This document shows positions 36,637-47,763 of a DNA stretch of 64,000 nucleotides, in pieces. Under the pieces are notes generated by a model, which worked only from the letters and a program-made list of their open reading frames with translations, was not told the origin of the DNA and ran no database searches. The stretch is from positions 186,001 through 250,000 of the forward strand of contig NZ_FOCN01000001.1 in assembly GCF_900110125.1 (NCBI RefSeq), in the 5' to 3' direction. The position numbers and the translations under genes are program-made. Position 1 is the first letter of the stretch. Each line of letters begins with the position of its first letter. This DNA is from Cryobacterium luteum. Lineage in GTDB: Bacteria; Actinomycetota; Actinomycetes; Actinomycetales; Microbacteriaceae.

Positions 36637-36674
36637 CAGCCGGCACGAGGAGTCCATTCTCCTTGTGCCGGCTG
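36637..36674. terminator. Bidirectional terminator after the sugar operon
   Basis: 16-bp stem with one mismatch: CAGCCGGCACGAGGAG (36637-36652) and CTCCTTGTGCCGGCTG (36659-36674), loop TCCATT, between convergent genes. Confidence 0.8.
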
Positions 36675-36692
36675 CTCTGCGGCCCTGCAGCG

Positions 36693-36857
36693 TTAGACGC
36701 TCTTGCGTCCTGACATCGACCGCATCAGGAACATGATCACCGCGATGATCGCGAGCACGATACCGACCCAGAGCAGAAATTGAAGCGACTGCACCAGCCC
36801 TCCGGTAATGAGCAGCACCACCGCAACAACGGCCACAATGATGAGTAACGGATTCAT
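36693..36857 (-). CDS. Small two-helix membrane protein
   Basis: 54 residues: MNPLLIIVAVVAVVLLITGGLVQSLQFLLWVGIVLAIIAVIMFLMRSMSGRKSV, shown here in part by its two TM helices (5-21 and 25-45) and a basic tail. Start ATG 36857 follows GAAAGG; the frame is open upstream but without ribosome site. Resembles small stress-related membrane proteins of Actinobacteria. A GC box like that of the TasA loci lies 51-67 bases upstream. Confidence 0.8.
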   Translation of the reverse strand: MNPLLIIVAVVAVVLLITGGLVQSLQFLLWVGIVLAIIAVIMFLMRSMSGRKSV

Positions 36858-36907
36858 AGTCCGACCTTTCATGTCATGCGCGGGAAGATCCCGATTGCAG
36901 CGATAGT

Positions 36908-36924
36908 ACCCCCCAATCGAGGGT
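36908..36924. promoter_or_regulatory. GC box ACCCCCCAATCGAGGGT upstream of the small membrane protein
   Basis: Same layout as the boxes before the TasA-like loci and the M23 peptidase gene. Located 51-67 bases before the start codon at 36857. Confidence 0.4.
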
Positions 36925-36956
36925 CGCAAGCGGATGCCGCAGGGCATCCGCTTGCG
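36925..36956. repeat. Perfect hairpin built on AGCGGATGCC
   Basis: CGCAAGCGGATGCC (36925-36938), loop GCAG, GGCATCCGCTTGCG (36943-36956). Perfect 14-bp stem between two divergent genes, so not an obvious terminator. It consists of two facing copies of the word that is over-represented in this window. Confidence 0.75.
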
Positions 36957-37069
36957 TGTCGCGGTGGCTGCTCATTCGCCTCCGTACGGATGCCGGGCGT
37001 TACGATTGAGCGATCCATTCGCTCGGGCGGAGTGCTCGCGTTCCCGCCTGCTACCCGACCTGGAGCCCG

Positions 37070-37984
37070 ATGCGACACTTCACCCTCACCCAGTTGCGGT
37101 ATTTCGCCGTCGTGGCCGAACTGGAGAGCATGACGCAGGCGGCGGCTCGGCTGTTGGTGAGCCAGTCCGCCGTCTCCACCGCGATGGCGGAGTTGGAGCG
37201 CACCCTCGGCGCCCAGCTGTTTCTACGTAACCCCTCGACCGGGCTCAAACTCACGCCGACCGGTCGCCGGTTCGCGCTCGACCTGAAGGGCTTTCTCGAC
37301 CACGCTGATTCCCTGTTCGAGTCGGCCTACGGTGCCGCCGAGACCCTGACCGGCGAGCTGACCGTCGGCGTGTTCTCCCCGCTGGCCTCTTTTCGACTGC
37401 CGGCCATTCTCAAGGCATTCGAGGCCACCCATCCCGGAGTCGACGTGACCTTTCTCGAAGCCGACCTCGCCTCCCTGCAGACCGCGCTGCGCGAGGGACG
37501 CTGTGACCTCGCCCTCATGTATGGCCACGGCCTCGGCAGTGGATTCTCGAGCCAGGTGCTCGAGCGGGTTCCGCCGCACGTCATCGTTCCCGAAGGACAC
37601 CGAGCCGCGAACACGCCCGGCCAGGAGATCGCCCTGAAAGACCTGGCCGGCGAACCGCTCATTCTGCTCGATCTGCCGCACAGCCGGGAATATTACGAGA
37701 GCCTGTTCGCGCTCGCCGGGGTGGCGCCCAACGTGCGTCACCGGTTCGCCGGCTATGAAACAGTGCGCTCCTTCGTGGCCCAGGGCCACGGTTATGCGCT
37801 GCTCAACCAGCGGGTCTACAACGATGTGCCCTACTCCGGTGGCCGGGTGGTGCCGCTGCGGTTGACCGACGAATTTCCGCCGAGCGAGGTGATGCTCGTG
37901 CGGCTCGAGAGCACCCTGCCCACCCGACGCGCCCTGGCCTTCGACGAGATCTGCCGCCGGCTGTATGGCGCGACCCGGCCATAA
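37070..37984 (+). CDS. LysR-family transcriptional regulator
   Basis: 304 residues. Winged helix-turn-helix at 3-62 (FTLTQLRYFAVVAELESMTQAAARLLVSQSAVSTAMAELERTLGAQLFLRNPSTGLKLTPTG), then the effector domain (GELTVGVFSPLASFRLPAILKAFEATHPGVDVTFLEAD; GHGYALLNQRV). Start ATG 37070. It lies upstream of and in line with the transporter-carbamoylase-amidase genes and probably controls them; effector unknown. Confidence 0.93.
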   Translation: MRHFTLTQLRYFAVVAELESMTQAAARLLVSQSAVSTAMAELERTLGAQLFLRNPSTGLKLTPTGRRFALDLKGFLDHADSLFESAYGAAETLTGELTVGVFSPLASFRLPAILKAFEATHPGVDVTFLEADLASLQTALREGRCDLALMYGHGLGSGFSSQVLERVPPHVIVPEGHRAANTPGQEIALKDLAGEPLILLDLPHSREYYESLFALAGVAPNVRHRFAGYETVRSFVAQGHGYALLNQRVYNDVPYSGGRVVPLRLTDEFPPSEVMLVRLESTLPTRRALAFDEICRRLYGATRP

Positions 37985-38277
37985 CCCATCACCAAAACCG
38001 ATGCGGTCGGCCATGAGAATCAATTGGACAAGGGTCTTTCGACGCGCGCAAGCTTGACCACAATCGGTCGCACACTCCCGGCGCGGCTCGTCTGCGACCG
38101 GGATCGGGACCGCTGTGATCAAGGAGGATCAGTGTTCGAGCAGACAATTAATGTGTCGCCCCGGTTACACACCAGCGGATGCCCCGCAATATGACCGACA
38201 TACGGCCCCCGCAGAGTTCACCGGCCAGAAACGCAGCGGCGACCGCCGGAATCATCGCGATCGTACGGTGGATCTCA
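37985..38277. promoter_or_regulatory. Region between lysR-type gene and MHS transporter
   Basis: 293 bases without a convincing gene; the frame of the transporter is open through part of it but lacks family similarity. Probably holds the promoter and LysR-type site of the transporter operon. A T-N11-A motif could not be singled out. Confidence 0.35.
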
Positions 38278-39608
38278 TGACCACGACCGAAGCCACCGCC
38301 CCGATCAGTCCGCCAGCCGAGACCGCTCCGCCGCAGAAAATCACCGGCCTGCAGAAGCGCGTGCTGCTCGGCGGCAGCATCGGCCAGTTCATCGAGTTCT
38401 ACGATTTCACCCTGTACGGCCTCACGGCCGTGATCTTCTCCCAGCTATTTTTTCCCAGCTCGGACCCGATCCTGGCCCTGTTGGCCACCTTCGCGACTTT
38501 CGGCGTCGCCTTCGTCATTCGTCCGCTTGGCGGCCTGTTCTTCGGCGCGCTCGGCGACAAGATCGGGCGTCGCAAGGTGCTGGCCATCACCCTGCTCGCC
38601 ATCGGTACCGCGACCGCGTGCATGGGGTTGCTGCCGACCTTCGACCAGATCGGTGTCTGGGCTCCCCTGCTGTTGCTGCTGTTACGGCTCGTGCAGGGCT
38701 TTTCGGCCGGCGGCGAATCGGTCGGCGCACCCTCGTTCGTGTTCGAACACGCACCGATCAACCGCCGCGGACTCTGGCTGAACATCACCATCGCGGCCAC
38801 CGCCCTGCCGTCGGTGTTCGCCGGCACGATGATTCTCATCCTCAGCCAGAGCATGTCCGACGAGTCGTTCACCGCCTGGGGCTGGCGACTGCCGTTCCTG
38901 CTCGCCCTGCCCCTGGCCCTGTTCGGGGTGTGGATTCGCAGCAAGACCAGCGAGAGTAAATCGTTCACCGACGCCCAGGCCACCAGGACGAAGGAGTTCA
39001 GCCCGGTCAGGGAATCCTTCCGAGAGAACAAACTGCGCATGGTGCAGGTCATCTTCGTCATGGGCCTCACCGCGATGGGCTTCTACTTTCTCTCGGCCTA
39101 CTTCGTGGCCTACGTACAGACCACCGGTAACCTCAGCCGCGAACAGTCCCTGCTGGCCAATGCGGCAGCCCTCGCCCTGTACGCCGTGCTGCTGCCGATC
39201 GGCGGGCGCATCGGCGACCGGGTTGGGCGCAAGCCCATGCTCATCGCCGGGTCGGCCGCGATCGCAATTGTCGCCATCCCGAGCTTCATGCTCGTCACGA
39301 GCGGCAGCCTGCCCCTCGCCCTGCTCGGCCAGATGCTGTTCGTGATTCCGCTGTGCATTTACGGCGGCGGCTGCTACACCTTATTCGTCGAGATCTTCAC
39401 GACCAGAACCCGTTTCACGAGCGCCGCCGTGAGCTACAACCTCGGTTACGCCATCTTCGGCGGTACGGCACCGCTCGTCGGCACGGCCCTCGTCGCCAGC
39501 TCGGGGGTCGCCTTCGCCCCCGGCTTCTACATGGCCGGAGCAGCCGTGATCGTGTTCCTGCTCGTGACCCTCACCAAGGTGCCGGAAACGCGGGGGCGCC
39601 TGGGCTGA
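38278..39608 (+). CDS. MHS-type MFS transporter (proline/betaine/dicarboxylate-like)
   Basis: 443 residues, 12 TM helices. Metabolite:H+ symporter signatures: GGSIGQFIEFYDFTLYG, FVIRPLGGLFFGALGDKIGRRKVL, RLVQGFSAGGESVGAPSFVFEHAP, GRIGDRVGRKPM. Start ATG 38278 preceded by GGTGGA. Followed 48 bases later by the carbamoylase, so it is probably the importer for that pathway's substrate. Confidence 0.92.
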
Positions 39609-39656
39609 CACCTCAGCATCCGTTCGCGCATCACTCGCTGTATTAAAGGAGCACAC

Positions 39657-40919
39657 ATGTCATCCGCTGATTTTCTCACGGACTTCCACCACGTCGCCAC
39701 CATCGGTGCCACACCCCGACAGGGCGTCGACCGCCAGGCCGCCACCGCCGAAGACGCGCAAAGCCGCGCGTGGTTCTCAAAGTGGATCACCGACGCCGGC
39801 TACACCCTGCACGTTGACGGCATCGGCAACATGTTCGGGCTGATCGAGTGGACCCCCGGCGCACCCTACGTGCTCGTTGGTTCGCACCTCGACAGCCAGC
39901 CGCTCGGCGGACGATTCGACGGTGCCTACGGCGTGCTCGCGGCCCGCAACGTCGACGAGCTGATGCGAGCGAGCGGCACGGCGCCGTCGTTCAACCTCGC
40001 CGTCGTGAACTGGTTCAACGAAGAGGGCGGCCGGTTCGCACCGAGCGTCATGGGCAGCAGCGTGTTCGCCGGCCTGTTCGATCAGGAGAAGATGCTCGAC
40101 GTGACGGACCTGGCCGGGGTGACCGCTCGCGCCGCCCTCGCCGAGATCGGCTACCTCGGCACCGACCCGCGCCCGGTCACCGTGAGCTACGCCGAGATCC
40201 ACATTGAACAGGGTCGCATTTTGGAGCGCGAAGAGATCGCGATCGGCGTCGTCGACCGCAGCTGGTACACCCAGAAGCTCGACATCGAGGTGCTCGGCGA
40301 GCAGTCGCACACCGGGGCGACCGCCATGGCCGATCGCCACGACGCCCTCGTCGCTGCCGCGAAGATCATCCTCATGGTGCGCGAAGTCACTACCGACTTC
40401 GCCGACGAGGCCATCGTGTCCTCGGTCGGGCAGCTGACCCTCGAACCCAACTCCCCTATCGTCGTCGCCCGCCGGGTGCGCCTGGTCGCCGATCTGCGCA
40501 GCGGCGACCCACAGATCGTGCAGACGGCCCGCGCGACCCTGCTCGAGAAAATCGCTGCTCTCGCCGTCGAACACGACATCCAGATCACTGTGACCGATTT
40601 CGATGTTCGTCCGATCCGGTATTTTCCGGAGAACGGCCTGCAGCTGGCCGAGGCAGCCGCCGTGCGGGCCGGGCTCTCCACCCGCCGCATCCAGACGATG
40701 GCCGGCCACGACTCGGTAGCGATGAACACCATCGTGCCCTCGATCATGTTGTTCATTCCGAGCGTCGACGGCGTCTCGCACTGCGAACGCGAATTCACCA
40801 CGGATACCGACATGGTTGCCGGGCTCGCGCTGCTCACCGAGGTCACTACCGATCTGGTCAACGGCGCCCTGGTCGACTCGGCCACGGCCCCCGCACTGGC
40901 GTCGACGGTCCGGGCGTAA
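39657..40919 (+). CDS. M20-family N-carbamoyl amino acid / ureido hydrolase
   Basis: 420 residues, Zn-dependent hydantoinase/carbamoylase family (AmaB, HyuC, AllC). Metal ligands: GSHLDSQPLGGRFDGAYG (His, Asp), NWFNEEGGRF (Glu-Glu), IHIEQG (His) and GHDSVAMN (His). Substrate-carboxylate-type Arg in DLRSGDP. It splits N-carbamoyl amino acids or ureidoglycolate-type compounds to release CO2 and ammonia. Start ATG 39657 has AAGGAG. Adjacent amidase and transporter suggest a degradative operon; the exact substrate is open. Confidence 0.9.
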   Translation: MSSADFLTDFHHVATIGATPRQGVDRQAATAEDAQSRAWFSKWITDAGYTLHVDGIGNMFGLIEWTPGAPYVLVGSHLDSQPLGGRFDGAYGVLAARNVDELMRASGTAPSFNLAVVNWFNEEGGRFAPSVMGSSVFAGLFDQEKMLDVTDLAGVTARAALAEIGYLGTDPRPVTVSYAEIHIEQGRILEREEIAIGVVDRSWYTQKLDIEVLGEQSHTGATAMADRHDALVAAAKIILMVREVTTDFADEAIVSSVGQLTLEPNSPIVVARRVRLVADLRSGDPQIVQTARATLLEKIAALAVEHDIQITVTDFDVRPIRYFPENGLQLAEAAAVRAGLSTRRIQTMAGHDSVAMNTIVPSIMLFIPSVDGVSHCEREFTTDTDMVAGLALLTEVTTDLVNGALVDSATAPALASTVRA

Positions 40920-40921
40920 CG

Positions 40922-42358
40922 GTGTCGGGCACGACCACGGCGACCGACCTGCACTACCTCGGCGCAACCGAGGCGCTCAACCTGTTTCGGGCGCGCGACC
41001 TGTCGCCAATCGAGCTGCTCGAGTCGGTCCTTCAGCGCATCGACGCGGTCAACCCGCGGGTCAACGCGCTCACCGAGCAGTTGGTCGATGCGGCACGAGA
41101 GTCGGCCCGCAACGCCGAGCAACAGTACCGGGCCGGCGGCGCTCTCGCCCCACTGCTCGGTCTGCCGGTCGCGGCGAAGGAGAAGCATTCCCTCGCCGGG
41201 CACGTGCTCAGCAACGGGCTCGTGGCCCAGCGCGCGGTGGTGGCGAACGCCGATCATCCGGTGATCAGCCGCATCCGCTCGGCCGGCGGCATCGTGCACG
41301 CCCGCACCACGACGCCCGAATTCTGCTGTGCCACGGTGACCCACTCGCCGCTCTGGGGCGTCACCCGCAATCCGTTCAACCTGGCACTCTCCCCCGGCGG
41401 CTCCTCGGGCGGTTCCGGCGCTGCCCTCGCGGCGGGTTTTACGCCGCTCGCCACCGGCTCGGACATTGCCGGATCGACCCGTCTGCCGGCGGCCTTCACC
41501 GGAACCGTCGGGTTCAAGGCACCGTACGGCCGCATCCCGGGTGTAGCGCCGCTCGCCGCCGACCACTATCGCGGCGACGGCCCGATGGCCCGCACGGTAG
41601 CGGATGCCGCCCTGCTCGCCAACGTGATGGCCGGCCGGCACCCCGGCGACCATACCTCGCTCGCCGACACCGCACCGCTGTCCGGGGCGTGGGCCTCGGC
41701 GCGCGGCCTCCGCATCGCCCTGTGCATACGACTCGGCGACTACCTCGTCGATGCCGACGTGGAGGCGAACACCCGCGCGGTCGCTGCGGCGCTGCAGAGC
41801 GCCGGGGCGATCGTCGAGGAGGTCGAACTGCCGTGGACCACGGCCGAGATGCACCGGGTGTCGTTCACCCACTTCGGTCATATTCTCGGGCCCGCCATGG
41901 AGGACGAGACCCGCGGCGCCGAGAGCGGGCTCGCCGCGTATACGGTGCAGTTCATGGCCGATGCCCGCGCTGCGACCGCCGGCACCCGTTTTCTCGACGG
42001 GCTCAGCGCCGAAACCCGCCTGCAGGGCCAACTCGCCGCTGTGATGAGCGGGTTCGACGCCCTGATCTGCCCGACCTCGGCGGTGGCGTCGCTGACCGCC
42101 GACGATCACTATCTGAACGGCATCAGGACCGGCGGCGAGCACCTCGACCACTATTGGCAGGCGCACATGACCGTGCCCTTCAACATCGCGAACCGCTGCC
42201 CGGTGCTGGCGGTTCCGAGCGGCATGGCCGACTGCGGTATCCCGACCGGAGTGCAGATTGTCGGGCATCCCTTTGATGACGACACGGTCTTTCGGGTCGG
42301 TGCCGCCGTCGAGATGCTGCGCCCCTGGGCCCACCGCTACGCCCTGATCGGCGACTGA
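40922..42358 (+). CDS. Amidase-signature family amidohydrolase
   Basis: 478 residues. The amidase signature is complete: GGSSGGSGAALAAGFTPLATGSDIAGSTRLPAAFTG contains the cis-Ser and the Ser nucleophile; the catalytic Lys is in PVAAKEKHSLAG. FKAPYGRIPG follows. Start GTG 40922 two bases after the carbamoylase stop, so it is translationally linked. Hydrolyses an amide to acid and ammonia; together with the carbamoylase it may complete breakdown of a ureide or N-acyl/carbamoyl compound. Confidence 0.92.
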   Translation: MSGTTTATDLHYLGATEALNLFRARDLSPIELLESVLQRIDAVNPRVNALTEQLVDAARESARNAEQQYRAGGALAPLLGLPVAAKEKHSLAGHVLSNGLVAQRAVVANADHPVISRIRSAGGIVHARTTTPEFCCATVTHSPLWGVTRNPFNLALSPGGSSGGSGAALAAGFTPLATGSDIAGSTRLPAAFTGTVGFKAPYGRIPGVAPLAADHYRGDGPMARTVADAALLANVMAGRHPGDHTSLADTAPLSGAWASARGLRIALCIRLGDYLVDADVEANTRAVAAALQSAGAIVEEVELPWTTAEMHRVSFTHFGHILGPAMEDETRGAESGLAAYTVQFMADARAATAGTRFLDGLSAETRLQGQLAAVMSGFDALICPTSAVASLTADDHYLNGIRTGGEHLDHYWQAHMTVPFNIANRCPVLAVPSGMADCGIPTGVQIVGHPFDDDTVFRVGAAVEMLRPWAHRYALIGD

Positions 42359-42372
42359 CCCTCGTGGCCTTT

Positions 42373-42418
42373 GTTTGAGATGACGGCCTGCGTTCAAACC
42401 AGTGCCACGTTCTCAAAC
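42373..42418. terminator. Weak hairpin between convergent amidase and thiF-like genes
   Basis: GTTTGAGA (42373-42380) and TCTCAAAC (42411-42418) with a further GTTCAAAC between them. Intergenic region of 83 bases; probable transcript ends. Confidence 0.45.
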
Positions 42419-42441
42419 ACGTGCCGCGAGCTGCGGCTCAC

Positions 42442-44628
<2,187 letters not shown>

Positions 44629-44632
<4 letters not shown>

Positions 44633-45864
44633 GAGTGGCCTCCGTTGAGCGAAGCGGATGCGAGAACCCGGCTCGCCGAGAAACGATCCGGCCGAAAGCT
44701 CCGCCACCGATCCGTGGCGTTCCCCTCGATGAGGTCAACACAGTGCTGGGCAGCCATCGGGGTGAGCAGCACCCCGTGGCGAAAGAATCCGGTGGCGATG
44801 ATGAGGCCGGGAATATCGCCACTGTCGGCTCCGGAACGGCTGACCCGACCGAGCAGCGGCGCATTGTCGGGCGTTCCCGGCCGCGCCCGAGCGGTCACCT
44901 CGAGCAGTTCGAGTTCGCTGACCGCCGGCACCAGCTCCTGGGCGTCCCGCAGCAGTTGGTGAACGCCACCGGCCGACACCGCGCTCGAGCCGTCTTCACG
45001 CTGGGTGGCTCCGATCACGAGCGTTCCGTCGGTGCGGGGGACCAGATAGACCGGCACGCCGTGCACCAGGCCGCGCACCGTGCAGGTGAGCAACGGCCGA
45101 AGGTGCTCGGGAACACGCAGCCGAAGGACCTCACCATAGACCGGGCGCAGCGGCAGGCGCAGGTGCTCGGGCAGCCCGCTCAGGTCGGCCGCCCCGAGCC
45201 CGTTGGCCACGACCACTTCGGTCGCGCTGACCGTTGAGCCATCAACCAGGGCCACGCCGGTGACGCGCGAGGAGGCATCCGCTGCAACGTCGTGCAGGAG
45301 CCCACGGGCACGCACGCGAAGCACGGCTGGCTGGCCGTCTCTGACGAGCCCGACCAACGCGAGCTGGATGCGCGCGGTGAGCTGGCGCGGGTCAACCTGA
45401 TGATCCTGGCCCACCAGGAAGGCACCGGAAATGCGCGGACTCAGCAGCGGCTCGAGCTCACGTGCTTCGCGAACGGTCAGGGGCTCAACGCCCAGCCCGT
45501 TGACCAGTTGTACGCCGCGAAGGTCGGCGAGCGCTTGCCGATCGGCCGCTTCGGCACCGACGTTGATGGTTCTGGTTCTCTGGTACCCGGTGAGGTCCGA
45601 CGCGGTTCCGAGCGATTCGATGAAGGCGGGATACAGCGCCGAGGAGGCGAGCATGAGCTCGAGGAGCGCCTCCTCCTGGTAATGCAGTTCGCTCACTGCC
45701 GCGAGCATTCCGGCGGCCGCGAAGGTGGCACCTCCGGCCGGATCCGGGTCGATGACGACCGCCGTGCGGCCGGTCTGCGCCACGGCCCAGGCGATGCCGA
45801 GACCGATGATGCCGCCACCGATGACGGCAACGTCGACGCTGCGATGGGCCCGCCGCTCACTCAT
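44629..45864 (-). CDS. thiO: Glycine oxidase ThiO
   Basis: 411 residues. FAD-binding VDVAVIGGGIIGLGIAWAVAQTG, then DAO fold with VDPRQLTARI, VVVANGLGAADLSGLP, RPVYGEVLRLR, PRTDGTLVIGATQREDG and the C-terminal GLIIATGFFRHGVLLTPMAAQ. Oxidises glycine to the imine used by ThiG. Start ATG 45864 lacks a strong ribosome site but overlaps the stop of a 17-codon leader ORF that directly follows the TPP riboswitch; translation is probably coupled to it. Confidence 0.94.
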
Positions 45865-45910
45865 GGCGCGCTTCGCAGAGTGGGGACGGGTGGCGAGTGC
45901 TATCGATCAT
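45857..45910 (-). CDS. 17-codon leader ORF between TPP riboswitch and thiO
   Basis: ATG ATC GAT... gives MIDSTRHPSPLCEARHE and stops 4 bases after the thiO ATG. Its ribosome site is the GAAGGA at the riboswitch end. The thiD gene, behind the twin riboswitch, begins MIDRRHPLTL at the same distance, and the bases agree closely (ATGATCGAT...CGCCACCC), so this is probably a duplicated thiD start kept as a coupling peptide. Confidence 0.6.
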   Translation of the reverse strand: MIDSTRHPSPLCEARHE

Positions 45911-45916
45911 GCGGAC

Positions 45917-45998
45917 ATTCCTTCGCTAGTGCTAACTAGACAGGTTCAGCGGGTATCGATCTCAGCTCGCACACAATATGGAGCACCCCGTGTCAGGG
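45917..45998 (-). promoter_or_regulatory. TPP riboswitch (THI element) of thiOSGF
   Basis: Minus-strand sequence has the conserved ACACGGGGTGC, GCTGAGAT, ACCCGCTGAACCTG and CTAGCGAAGGAA blocks in order. The terminal GAAGGA can act as ribosome site, so control is probably at translation. TATAGG at 46004-46009, just upstream, is a likely -10 box. Confidence 0.97.
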
Positions 45999-46074
45999 CC
46001 CAGCCTATACGCGCTCACGCCTCGAGCCCGCTGCGGCGCCCGAGGCCGGGCAGCAGCCACCTAATGTTGGACAA

Positions 46075-46719
46075 ATGGACCAGATGACCGCCCGGCTGTA
46101 TCTCTGCACCGATGCGCGTAAGGATCGGGGTGATTTCGCTGACTTCGTGCACGCCGCGTTCGCCGGCGGGGTCGACATCATCCAACTGCGCGACAAGACC
46201 ATCGATGCCGCCGAAGAGCTCGACTATCTCGAAATTCTGCGCACGGTCGCCGAGCAACGGGCCCGGCTCTGGGCCGTCAACGACCGGGCGGATATCGCCG
46301 GTCTCGCCGGCGCTCCGGTGTTCCACGTCGGGCAGACCGACCTGCCGCTCGCCTCGGCCCGCACTTTGCTCGGCCCGGCCCCGCGGATCGGCCTGTCCAC
46401 GCACACCCCCGAGCAAGTGGATGCCGCGCTCGCCGCCGACAATCTCGATTACTTCTGCGTCGGCCCGGTCTGGGCCACGCCGACCAAGCCCGGTCGCGCC
46501 GCGGTCGGAACCGAGTTGCTGGGCTACGCGGCCGAGCAGAGCGCATCCGCTGCCAGCCCGCGCCCGTGGTTTGCCATCGGCGGTATCGACCTCGGCACCA
46601 TCGACCAGGTGGTCGAGGCCGGCGCCACTCGGGTGGTCGTGGTGCGGGCGATCACCGACGCCGACGACCCGACGGATGCCGCGCAGCGGCTTCTGGCCAG
46701 CCTGCCCCCGCTCGACTAA
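46075..46719 (+). CDS. thiE: Thiamine-phosphate synthase
   Basis: 214 residues, TIM barrel. [136 protein letters not shown]. Joins HMP-PP and thiazole phosphate. No TPP riboswitch precedes it. The start ATG 46075 has no ribosome site, with TAATGT about 12 bases upstream: possibly leaderless. Confidence 0.95.
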   Translation: MDQMTARLYLCTDARKDRGDFADFVHAAFAGGVDIIQLRDKTIDAAEELDYLEILRTVAEQRARLWAVNDRADIAGLAGAPVFHVGQTDLPLASARTLLGPAPRIGLSTHTPEQVDAALAADNLDYFCVGPVWATPTKPGRAAVGTELLGYAAEQSASAASPRPWFAIGGIDLGTIDQVVEAGATRVVVVRAITDADDPTDAAQRLLASLPPLD

Positions 46720-46727
46720 TCGAACGG

Positions 46728-47609
46728 TCAGGCCCGTGCACCCGGACTGGAGGAGGCGCCTGCGCGCGCGAACAGCCGATGAAAGTGGTGGATCGGACCG
46801 TTTCCCCGGCCGACCTCGAGCTCGTCAGCGTGGGCCAGGGCATCCTGGAGCCAGTCCTTGACCTCGGCGAGGGACTGCGCCCAGTTCCCCCTTCGAGCCT
46901 GCACGGTCGCCATCGCCGCCGACAGGGAACACCCGGTGCCGTGACTATTCCTGGTCTCGATGCGCGGCGCCGTGAACTCGAGCACCTTGTGCGTGAGCAG
47001 CCCGTGGGTGTTTACCAGAGCATCGGGGCAGGCTGTTCCGGTGAAGTGCCCGCCCTTGACCAGCACGGTGGTTCCGGTGCGGGCCGACAGCCGTTCGCCC
47101 TGTTCGAGAGCCTCGGTCCAGTCGATCGCCGCTGGCTCATTGAGCAGGACGGCCAGCTCGGGAACGTTGGGCGTGACGAGGTCTGCGTGCGGAATCAGGT
47201 CGCGCAGTGCCTGCTCCGCTGAGGCGTCGAGCAGCCGGTCACCGCTGGTCGCCACCATCACCGGGTCGAGCACGACCAGCGGCGGCCGACACTCCTCCAG
47301 CCAGGAACCCACCTCGGTGATCACCGCGAAATTCGCGAGCATGCCGATCTTGACGGCGTCGATGGTCACGTCGTCGCTCACCGCGGTCAATTGCTGCCGG
47401 AGAAAATGGACCGGCGGGGTGTGCACCGCGCGCACCCCGCGCGTATTCTGCGCGACCAGGGCAGTCACGACCGCCATTCCGTAGCCGCCGTTGGCCGCGA
47501 TGCTTTTCAGGTCGGCCTGAATTCCGGCGCCGCCGGTGGGATCGGTGCCGGCAATACTGAGAATCCTGGGCGTCTGCCGCAGCGTGAGAGGGTGGCGACG
47601 ATCGATCAT
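46728..47609 (-). CDS. thiD: Hydroxymethylpyrimidine/phosphomethylpyrimidine kinase
   Basis: 293 residues from ATG 47609; ATG 47618 in the same frame lies directly on the GAAGGA of the riboswitch and is too close. Ribokinase fold: SIAGTDPTGGAGIQADLKSIAANGGYGMAVVTALVAQNT, DAVKIGMLA, VVLDPVMVATSGDRLL, VTPNVPELAVLL, TVLVKGGHFTG and NSHGTGCSLSAAMA with catalytic Cys/Asp-equivalent loop. Phosphorylates HMP twice. Convergent with thiE. The C-terminal HHFHRLF tail is slightly extended. Confidence 0.95.
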   Translation of the reverse strand: MIDRRHPLTLRQTPRILSIAGTDPTGGAGIQADLKSIAANGGYGMAVVTALVAQNTRGVRAVHTPPVHFLRQQLTAVSDDVTIDAVKIGMLANFAVITEVGSWLEECRPPLVVLDPVMVATSGDRLLDASAEQALRDLIPHADLVTPNVPELAVLLNEPAAIDWTEALEQGERLSARTGTTVLVKGGHFTGTACPDALVNTHGLLTHKVLEFTAPRIETRNSHGTGCSLSAAMATVQARRGNWAQSLAEVKDWLQDALAHADELEVGRGNGPIHHFHRLFARAGASSSPGARA

Positions 47610-47616
47610 TCGTGAC

Positions 47617-47698
47617 ATTCCTTCGCTAGTACTAACTAGACAGGTTCAACGGGTTTTGATCTCAGCTCGCACACTGTGTGGAGCACCCCGTGTCACGG
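47617..47698 (-). promoter_or_regulatory. TPP riboswitch (THI element) of thiD
   Basis: Near-identical to the element before thiO: ACACGGGGTGCTCC, GCGAGCTGAGATC, GAACCTGTCTAGTTAG, CTAGCGAAGGAATGTC. TATAGG at 47704-47709 is the matching -10 box. The ribosome site of thiD lies in its 3' end. Confidence 0.97.
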
Positions 47699-47763
47699 GC
47701 CAGCCTATACGCGGCAGCAGCACAGGCGGCCGAGCGCCCGACCGTTTCCCGAACGGCGTGAAC

